Assembly (NCBI RefSeq): GCF_010672455.1 | Contig: NZ_JAAHGO010000022.1 | Coordinates: forward strand, 1-64,000 | DNA from: Okeania sp. SIO2C9 | GTDB taxonomy: Bacteria > Cyanobacteriota > Cyanobacteriia > Cyanobacteriales > Microcoleaceae | Length of the DNA stretch: 64,000 nucleotides | Direction: 5' to 3' | Shown: piece by piece, positions 57,923 through 64,000 of the stretch | How positions within the stretch are numbered: position 1 is the first letter of the stretch | How the letters are laid out: each line of letters starts with the position of its first letter | The notes under the pieces: generated by a model | What the model saw: only the letters and a program-made list of their open reading frames with translations | Databases searched by the model: none | What the model was told of the DNA's origin: nothing | Translations under genes and position numbers: made by a program

Positions 57923-59326
57923 TCATATCTGGTGTTCCGTCTTAATGCTAGAAACAGGAGATAGATGACGATCGCTTTTTGGTGATTCAATATCTAATCT
58001 ATCTAAAATATCCAACATTTCCCGTTCAAAGGCCACACTAGCGCGATTAGTTTTACCCCCAATATAAACCCGCTCGCTTTCTTGCCAAGCCCAAATTTGC
58101 GAGTGAGAAACATAACTCATCAACACACTCAACATCAATAAACCAAAACCTAAATAAACAATAGGAATTCCAGGGTCAGCCTTTATTTGTAAACCCGTAC
58201 TACCTATAATCTTGTCAACAAATAGCGTTATCCCATTAACTTCTGTAGACATTCCTTCCCGCACACTAGCAACTAATTTACCAGTAGCATCATAAATTAA
58301 TACAGTTCCTTGTAAATCTCTTGCCAGTAAAGATAAACCCTCACTCAAATCTGGTTTAGTCGGAATCCAAGTTCCCCAAATTCTGCCCCCGACCGCTGTA
58401 TTTAACTTGGCCATTGGCAACTCAAAAACAGGACTTCTATTAACCCTGACTCTAACTGCAGCGATCGCCCAATCTGCCTGATACATTGTCACCCCATGAT
58501 ATCTCATAGGTTGATTCACAAATATAGTTTTCCGATCGACTTCGGAGCCATTTTTATCTAATATTGATAGGTCTGAATAAAACTGGTCAATTGCTCCTTC
58601 TGGAGTATAGTCAATCCAAAAACGATTTACCCGCACCAACCAATCTTGAGGAATTTGCGATTCGGCAAAAATTCCAGCATCCACAATATTTTTAACTTGA
58701 AATGTTTCTCCACTCGGCACTATTTCTTGACCGATAAATCCGGTCATTGAACCAACTATTGACCCTGCTAAAATAATCAACATACTAGCGTGAACTATTA
58801 TCGGGCCAATTTTGCCAATAATTCCTTTTCGCCCATAAAGTTTATCTCCTTCTTGAAATACCTGATAACCACGTTGCTGTAATATTTTTTCTAGGGAATC
58901 TAGGGAAGCTTTTTCTATTTCTGTGCTTAATGCTAAGTTCTCAAATTGTTGTTTCTTATTATAGAATTTCCAGCGATTAGCAGACTTTAGAGCTGGCATT
59001 TGTCGCGTAAAAGTACAAGCTGTTAAACTTGCTCCAAACAAAATTAATATTGATAAAAACCACCAAGTACGGTAGACATGGTCTAACTCCAATAACAAAA
59101 TTACTTTCCAAGTCAAAAATCCAAATAATGCTGGTTTTTCAGGATAATTTTCCTGATAAAAATTTATTGATTCACCTTGCTCTATAACTGTGCCAGAAAT
59201 GCTGCTTATAGCAATTATTAATAGTAGAGCGATCGCTAATCTTAAATCAGCCAATAATGGCAATATTTCTCTTCTAAATATTTTGAGAGGATTGAACGAG
59301 CCTAATCCTGAATCTTTAGCATCCAT
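57923..59326 (-). CDS. ccs1: Cytochrome c biogenesis protein Ccs1 (ResB-like)
   Basis: A 467-residue membrane protein of the system II cytochrome c assembly machinery. With CcsA it carries heme across the thylakoid/plasma membrane to apocytochrome. Membrane segments are [66 protein letters not shown] and the C-terminal [24 protein letters not shown]. The large lumenal domain lies between segments 3 and 4. The His in IIVHASM and in SYVSHSQ are conserved heme-handling positions. Start ATG at 59326. CcdA, from the same pathway, is 950 bases upstream on the same strand. Confidence 0.93.
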   Translation of the reverse strand: MDAKDSGLGSFNPLKIFRREILPLLADLRLAIALLLIIAISSISGTVIEQGESINFYQENYPEKPALFGFLTWKVILLLELDHVYRTWWFLSILILFGASLTACTFTRQMPALKSANRWKFYNKKQQFENLALSTEIEKASLDSLEKILQQRGYQVFQEGDKLYGRKGIIGKIGPIIVHASMLIILAGSIVGSMTGFIGQEIVPSGETFQVKNIVDAGIFAESQIPQDWLVRVNRFWIDYTPEGAIDQFYSDLSILDKNGSEVDRKTIFVNQPMRYHGVTMYQADWAIAAVRVRVNRSPVFELPMAKLNTAVGGRIWGTWIPTKPDLSEGLSLLARDLQGTVLIYDATGKLVASVREGMSTEVNGITLFVDKIIGSTGLQIKADPGIPIVYLGFGLLMLSVLMSYVSHSQIWAWQESERVYIGGKTNRASVAFEREMLDILDRLDIESPKSDRHLSPVSSIKTEHQI

Positions 59327-60273
59327 TAATTTAATTCCTATCAGCTTTAATATTTTTTAATCGTGGTGTACAAGTATTAATATTCCCTCGAAAAAGTCAA
59401 GTACAGCAATTCTAAACCATTGGTCATAACAGTACTTTGAGATTTTTGAGACCGAAAATGACTTTAAATCCTGTATTAGCAAGGGGAATACCTAAAAAGT
59501 CTAAAAATGGCTGTTTGTGTAGCATGACCTAGGAAAACCTAGTGTAGGATGGCGGAAATAACTAACCAGTTACAAAATCTTAAAACAATTACAAATCAAA
59601 AATGATTGACTTTTAAATGCATGACTTTTAACTTCCGCGTAGTGGCACTAGTAGTTTGTCCAGACTAAAATTGTGGGTAAATACAGGCCGATAATATTGA
59701 ATTTACTGCCTTCTTAGCAATTAGACCTAGGCGTGAAAAAGATATAGATTTTTTCCAGGAGTAGGCAACAGCTCCGAAAGGCAACAGGCAAAAGGTAAGA
59801 TATTTTTACAAAAAAGAAAAAGGATTTTTTAGGGCGATTTTTTCTTTCCTAAACCGATCTAATTAAAAGGTTTATTTATTTTCCACCAGATGTCTATTGC
59901 TTTACCCACATTTTAAAGCTAGACGCGCTACTAGATATATCTAAAAAATAGTTAATTCAAGGTGAAACCATTACTGTATAAACTTTCGAGCATATTTTTC
60001 ACCTATTTTGACTGTTTTTTATTCGTCACCTCAACCATAAATTACTACTATCTATCAGACTACCTTTTTTTTTACTAGCTATCAGCTAGCCTCCTAACGG
60101 AGGAACTGCGCTAACAGCTTTTAGCAGCTCCGGGTAAAAATCCCCAGCTTCTTATCAGCCTGATGGCCTTTGGAGCAGTTGAAATCTCCTTTCCGTTCCG
60201 GAATACTCCACAAACGAGGGGGTCTCAAAGAAAATCTGCTGATTGCTGAGGTGCTGAGGTGCTGACTGCTTCT
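59327..60273. other. Long intergenic region
   Basis: No gene supported. Short GGCAACAG repeats lie near 59765-59790, a CCTCCTAACGGAGG hairpin near 60090, and TGCTGAGG heptamer-like repeats at about 60244-60266. Otherwise AT-rich. Confidence 0.5.
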
Positions 60274-61008
60274 TTAAGTAACTGGTACTATTCTAAATAA
60301 CAGTGAAAATACACCAAAACCAACTAATAAAATACCACTAGCAGGTGTAATCCAACTAGACCATTTTCGCAGTTCTAAAAATTTTTTAATATTAGCTATA
60401 AAAGTACCTGCTAATATCAAAGGAGTTACATAACCAAGGGCATAAAATAACAATAAAATTCCTCCTAAAACCAAGTCTCCAGTTGTAGAAACCCAAGCTA
60501 ATAATGTTGCTAATACGGGAGTGCTGCAGGGAGATGCGACCAAACCAAATGTTAAACCTAATAAATATGAACGTATTCCTTTAGGTAAATCTTGAGATAT
60601 CCATCCCATACTGTCAAAAGAAGGCATAGGTAATGGCAATGCTTCTAGTAAATTAAGACCCATTAAAATAGCAACTATACTAACAATAATTGGCAATCCT
60701 ATACCTACTTGACCATATACTTTTCCCAGCAATGATGCTACAATCCCTAAACCAGCAAGAGTTGTGGCTAATCCTAAAGAAAACCAAGTAGATTGAGCAG
60801 CAGCTTGGAGACGACTCTTGGCTTCATATCCGCCAATATAGCCAATAGTGATTGGTAACATCGAAAGCATACAGGGCGTCAAACTGGTGAGTAAACCAGC
60901 TACAAATATAATTATCAAACTAACCCAACTTAGATGTATGAGCTGAGTCTTCACTATGGTATTTGCATATTGAGTAGTTTCGTAAAGTAAAGTCAGAAAA
61001 GTTTCCAT
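60274..61008 (-). CDS. ccdA: Cytochrome c biogenesis protein CcdA
   Basis: A 244-residue polytopic membrane protein from the ATG at 61008; a 30-residue upstream extension to 61098 is less likely. It passes thiol reducing power across the membrane to keep apocytochrome c cysteines reduced. FVAGLLTSLTPCMLSMLPITIGYIGGY carries the first redox Cys (TPCMLSMLP), and LTFGLVASPCSTPVLATLLAWV the second (SPCSTP), the hallmark of CcdA/DsbD. Six transmembrane helices are visible. It functions with Ccs1 encoded downstream. Confidence 0.93.
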   Translation of the reverse strand: METFLTLLYETTQYANTIVKTQLIHLSWVSLIIIFVAGLLTSLTPCMLSMLPITIGYIGGYEAKSRLQAAAQSTWFSLGLATTLAGLGIVASLLGKVYGQVGIGLPIIVSIVAILMGLNLLEALPLPMPSFDSMGWISQDLPKGIRSYLLGLTFGLVASPCSTPVLATLLAWVSTTGDLVLGGILLLFYALGYVTPLILAGTFIANIKKFLELRKWSSWITPASGILLVGFGVFSLLFRIVPVT

Positions 61009-61316
61009 AGTTATGATTAAATTGAGTAGAAATAAAATATTTACTTCAGTGGCAGAAGTTATAGGATGGCAGAAACTGAAGGTTCTGTGATTAGACACAT
61101 AGAACTTCTTGCCTTTTTGCCATGAAGGCTGGAATACTGGATATTTCTCACTTCCTGCAAGTGAAGTTCTCTCCCGTTAAATCGGAAATTATAACGGGAA
61201 GCTCACAAGCAAAGATAATTGAACCCAAGTTTTAGAAGTTTCTTGCGAGTGCTGGCGCAACTCTAGGCAAACACAGACTGACAAACGTCTTACGCCTCCA
61301 CAAGCAGGCAAGACGA
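61009..61316. other. IS200/IS605 remnant DNA
   Basis: GC-richer than the surroundings. On the minus strand GAGAGAACTTCACTTGCAGG and CTTGGGTTCAATTATC look like the 3' scaffold of a tnpB element. No complete gene. Confidence 0.4.
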
Positions 61317-61516
61317 TACCCACCTCGCTTGAGTAAATTTATAGCTAATCTCAAAACTGTTTCTAGCAGTTTGCTCGGGAGAGACTTTGCTGATTACCCG
61401 GCAAGATTTTATCGGAAACCTGTACTGTAGAATGGTTCCTATTTTATTGCTAGTTGCGGTGGTGTAACTATTGAGCAATTAAAGCAATATGTCGAACATC
61501 AATCCACACCAGTTTA
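61317..61516 (+). pseudogene. tnpA: IS200/IS605 TnpA (Y1 transposase), C-terminal remnant
   Basis: A single frame reads PPRLSKFIANLKTVSSSLL, RKPVL-stop, NGSYFIASCGGVTIEQLKQYVE to the end STPV. This is the C-terminal part of a Y1 single-strand transposase; the Tyr in LKQYVEHQ is the expected catalytic residue. A TAG (61424-61426) stands where Trp is expected. The HuH-motif N-terminal half is missing. Confidence 0.7.
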
Positions 61517-61857
61517 ATTTACTGTCGGTAATTCCCCTCACCGTTAAGCTGTCACTATAATGGGAGACCCCTTGCCGAATCAAGCTGGATTAAGATTCAA
61601 ACCCCAAGCAATTTTTCCTTCTGGCCTCTGCATTTTTCACTGTTAGATTTTAGATTTTTCCCGAATTTAAGATTTTCTCTGGAATTATTTGAAACAAATT
61701 GACTCCAAATTAAATCTAGAATATAGGATGATTTTGAGTTTCAGTATCAGGAGGAGTTAAATGTCTCAATAAATTCAAGAGGTGAGACCTTTTTGAATAA
61801 GTATTGACAGCAATATAACCTGTGATTATACTAACATAAAAGTTAAATTATAATTAT
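61517..61857. other. Spacer upstream of the RHH/MazF pair
   Basis: IS-derived sequence may continue to about 61620. The remainder is AT-rich and should hold the toxin-antitoxin promoter, which I cannot define. Confidence 0.4.
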
Positions 61858-62112
61858 ATGGCCACTGTCAAAACTGCAATTTCATTACAAGAGTATCTGT
61901 TTGAACAAGCTGAAGCACTAGCAGCAGAAATGAAAATATCTAGAAGTCGTTTAATAGCGATCGCTCTAGAAGAGTTTATTCGTCGGCATCAAAATCGACT
62001 ATTGCTAGAAAAAATAAATGCTGCTTATGAGGATGTTTCTGATACAGAAGCATCAACATCGATAAATAGTATTAGTGGACACCATAGGAGTATAATAGAG
62101 GACGAGTGCTAA
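61858..62112 (+). CDS. Ribbon-helix-helix antitoxin (MazE-like)
   Basis: An 84-residue protein. The N-terminal beta-strand and two helices (TVKTAISLQEYLFEQAEALAAEM, SRSRLIAIALEEFIRRH) form a CopG/RHH DNA-binding domain. The tail to IEDEC is the expected toxin-binding segment. It overlaps the MazF gene by seven bases. It probably represses its own operon, as RHH antitoxins do. Confidence 0.82.
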   Translation: MATVKTAISLQEYLFEQAEALAAEMKISRSRLIAIALEEFIRRHQNRLLLEKINAAYEDVSDTEASTSINSISGHHRSIIEDEC

Positions 62113-62462
62113 TTAATCAAGGTGATATATTCTGGATTGAATTAGATGAACCATCCGGTTCTCAAGGTACTTACAGACATCCTCATGTTGTAATTCAGAA
62201 CAATGTTTTTAATTTTAGTTTGATTAAGACTGTGGTTGTTTGTAGTTTAAGTTCTAATCTCAAGCTTGCTGCTGTTCCTGGTAATATTGTTTTGGCAGTA
62301 GGTGAGGCAAATTTACCAGATCAAACAGTTGTGAATATATCCCAGATTTTCACAGTAGAAAAAACAAAATTGACAGATAAAATAGGTACTCTTTCGCCGG
62401 AGAGAGTAGAAAAAATATTAGAGGGAGTAGAGTTACTACTTAAACCAACAGAAATGGAATAG
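62106..62462 (+). CDS. mazF: MazF/PemK-family mRNA interferase toxin
   Basis: A 118-residue toxin starting at a GTG (62106) inside the antitoxin gene. QGDIFWIELDEPSGSQGTYRHPHVVIQNN is the conserved MazF core, including the GxxxxxxRPxVVVQ-like stretch (here RHPHVVIQ). VVCSLSSNLKLA and LPDQTVVNISQIFTVEKTKL carry the remaining family motifs (usual S-Q-.-..D/..K). The length is normal and the frame intact, so the pair should be active. Confidence 0.88.
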   Translation: MLINQGDIFWIELDEPSGSQGTYRHPHVVIQNNVFNFSLIKTVVVCSLSSNLKLAAVPGNIVLAVGEANLPDQTVVNISQIFTVEKTKLTDKIGTLSPERVEKILEGVELLLKPTEME

Positions 62463-62618
62463 CGATGGGATTTTTGCCTGTTTTGCTCCTCACCTTAAGT
62501 TTTTTATAGGCAATTTTTGTATCAAAAAATTTTAATTTTTGCTGTATCTACTATATTTTTTTACAAAGAAAAATTAGTTTCCGCTACACAATAAATATTA
62601 GCTGAATCGCTGAGAAGC

Positions 62619-62649
62619 CTCACGCCATAATTTTTAAGAGGAGCGTGAG
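62619..62649. repeat. Hairpin CTCACGC..GCGTGAG
   Basis: A seven-base perfect stem with a 17-base loop, upstream of tnpB; a candidate transposon-end structure. Confidence 0.5.
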
Positions 62650-62660
62650 ATGAATCGGCG

Positions 62661-62695
62661 GCAAATTGAATGGGTTCGATGCCCATTCAATTTGC
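62661..62695. repeat. 14-bp perfect hairpin at the tnpB element left end
   Basis: GCAAATTGAATGGG pairs perfectly with CCCATTCAATTTGC around a seven-base loop. IS200/IS605 ends form hairpins recognised by TnpA, although this one lacks the usual bulge. Confidence 0.6.
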
Positions 62696-62774
62696 ATACT
62701 ATCCCCGCAGAAGCTTTTGCCCTAGTTGAAAAACTTGTATTATTATGTTGCTATAACCCCGGAAATTTTCCACC

Positions 62775-64000
62775 ATGCGCACTGCCTACCAATATAAATT
62801 AAGGCCCGACAAAGAACAAATAGCCACAATAGAAATGTGGTTAGAATTATTGCGTCGGCAGTACAATTATCGGTTAGGTGAGCGGTTCTCGTGGTGGTCA
62901 GAAAACCGTTGTCCAGTTAACGCCTGCCCCTTAGTAACGCCCATTCCTCAACTAAGAGATAATCCAGATTATTACTCTCAAAAACGAGATTTGGTTAATA
63001 CCAAAGACAAATTTCGGGAGTACAAACTAATTCATTCTCAGGTCTTGCAGGATTGCATAAAACGGGTAAAACTTGCTTTTGATAGATGGTTTAAGGCAGA
63101 TAAAAAAGGAACTAGATTAGGAAAACCAAGATTTAAAGGAATTAGACGTTATCGCAGTTTTACTTATCCTCAAATCAAGCAAGACTGCATTGAAGACAAT
63201 CAAATTAATTTGCCAAAAATAGGCAATATCAAGTTGATTAAACATCGACCGCTACCTGATGGTTTTCAAATTAAAACAGTGACAATTAGTCGTAAAGCAG
63301 ATGGTTATTATGTGACTTTATCCCTAGAAGACAAATCAGTTCCAGCTTTGAGTTGTGAAATTGAACCTACATTAAAAAATACTTTGGGAATTGATATGGG
63401 ATTGAAGGAGTTCTTAGTAACAAGTGAAGGAGAATCTATCCCCATCCCTCAATACTACCGCTCTTCTCAGCAGCGATTAAAGACTCTACAAAAACGCTTA
63501 TCCCGTAAAAAGAAAGGAAGTAAAAGATGGTTAAAAGCTGTTAAAGCTGTAGCTAAACAACATAAAAAAGTAGCCGATAAACGTAAAGACTTTCATTTCA
63601 AAACAGCCCATGAATTGTTATTAAAAGCTGAAATTATCGCCCATGAAAACTTAAACATTAAAGGACTAGCAAAGACTCGTTTGAGTAAATCAATTAATGA
63701 TGCAGGATGGGGAAATTTCCTGTCTATTTTGACTGTCAAAGCTGAAAATGCTGGACAGAAAACCATAGCAGTGAACCCCAGAAATACCAGCCAAGATTGC
63801 TCAAATTGTGGGGAAAAAGTCCCCAAAGAATTAAACATACGAACTCATTCTTGCCCACATTGCGGCATAGTAATGGACCGCGACTTAAATGCGGCGATAA
63901 ATATCAAAAATAGGGCGGTAGGGCATTCCGTCTTTAAAGCTCGTGGAGCCCGATGCAATAGCAGGGCTGGGAAACGAGAAGCTCACACTAAGCTGGCGCT
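62775..64000 (+). CDS. tnpB: TnpB RNA-guided nuclease, apparently intact, runs off the window
   Basis: An open frame of 408 residues without disruption, starting MRTAYQYKLRPDKEQIATIE at 62775. RuvC-I has D207 in LGIDMGLKEF, RuvC-II has E291 in IIAHENLNIKGLA, the zinc finger is CSNCG..CPHCG, and RuvC-III has D370 in MDRDLNAAINI. It is a different lineage from the tnpB copies at 1, 801 and 14417 (longer N-terminus with REYKLIHSQVLQ). The last visible part, after AVGHSV, probably overlaps the guide-RNA scaffold. The right end of the element and the guide lie beyond the window. No tnpA is linked; the 61317 remnant may be unrelated. Confidence 0.9.
   Translation, partial: MRTAYQYKLRPDKEQIATIEMWLELLRRQYNYRLGERFSWWSENRCPVNACPLVTPIPQLRDNPDYYSQKRDLVNTKDKFREYKLIHSQVLQDCIKRVKLAFDRWFKADKKGTRLGKPRFKGIRRYRSFTYPQIKQDCIEDNQINLPKIGNIKLIKHRPLPDGFQIKTVTISRKADGYYVTLSLEDKSVPALSCEIEPTLKNTLGIDMGLKEFLVTSEGESIPIPQYYRSSQQRLKTLQKRLSRKKKGSKRWLKAVKAVAKQHKKVADKRKDFHFKTAHELLLKAEIIAHENLNIKGLAKTRLSKSINDAGWGNFLSILTVKAENAGQKTIAVNPRNTSQDCSNCGEKVPKELNIRTHSCPHCGIVMDRDLNAAINIKNRAVGHSVFKARGARCNSRAGKREAHTKLA

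Larger units (their letters stand above)
62463..62774. other. Left end of the tnpB element
   Basis: Apart from AT-rich sequence to about 62610, this holds two strong hairpins (62619-62649 and 62661-62695) that likely form the transposon left end. No gene. Confidence 0.5.

Noticed and set aside
60080-60240. Possible structured RNA upstream of ccs1
   Set aside because: Several short stems are visible but they do not form a recognisable RNA family; probably assorted repeats.

Overview
This window is from a cyanobacterium, probably a filamentous, repeat-rich marine type such as the Trichodesmium/Okeania group. The genus is an inference. The evidence is low GC, many HIP1 octamers (GCGATCGC), DUF2949, Ccs1/CcdA cytochrome c maturation, CYP120-like P450, giant Ser/Thr-kinase/histidine-kinase hybrids, seven-base tandem repeats, and low coding density with many decaying genes. 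I saw no rRNA, no convincing tRNA and no CRISPR array.

Layout. 0-3 kb: broken IS200/IS605 tnpB copies and an overlapping ATPase/TOPRIM-like gene pair that looks like a defence module. 3-4.9 kb: non-coding, with nested miniature elements. 4.9-7.5 kb: glycogen phosphorylase. 7.7-8.7 kb: eleven tandem copies of an 85/86-bp unit. 8.9-11.9 kb: three small double-glycine-leader peptides with Tyr/Arg-rich cores, then a HlyD-type secretion adaptor. 13.3-16 kb: a GH1 beta-glucosidase split by an IS605-type element. 16.3-17.7 kb: an IsrB-like RuvC gene with two stop codons beside a structured RNA region (HEARO/omega RNA). 17.7-25.4 kb: small cyanobacterial genes, a sensor kinase overlapping a hybrid kinase, and a toxin-antitoxin pair whose toxin is broken. 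25.5-30 kb: damaged STAND-like ATPase genes and a TPR/periplasmic-binding-protein gene. 30-37.2 kb: glycosyltransferase, FAD monooxygenase, P450 and a large GTPase. 37.2-39.7 kb: an IS701-like transposase remnant hit by several small repeats. 39.7-52.4 kb: two paralogous giant multidomain kinases with an IS between them. 53-57.6 kb: a small GTPase, broken short-chain dehydrogenase, methyltransferase and DUF2785 genes, and a membrane-anchored protein of unknown function. 57.9-61 kb: ccs1 and ccdA. 61.3-64 kb: tnpA remnant, RHH/MazF pair, and an apparently intact tnpB leaving the window.

Two themes stand out. The first is a candidate secreted-peptide locus: three peptides share a leader and start region but have different Tyr/Arg-rich cores, and an export adaptor lies next to them. 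The second is heavy, datable bombardment by non-autonomous elements. One family has TATCATGTCCGG ends and 3-bp TNA duplications, one has GAACCC ends flanked by TATA, and there are abundant palindromic repeats. Several sit inside coding sequence, so the pre-insertion reading frame can be rebuilt. In the giant kinases, repeats have been absorbed in frame as extra peptide.
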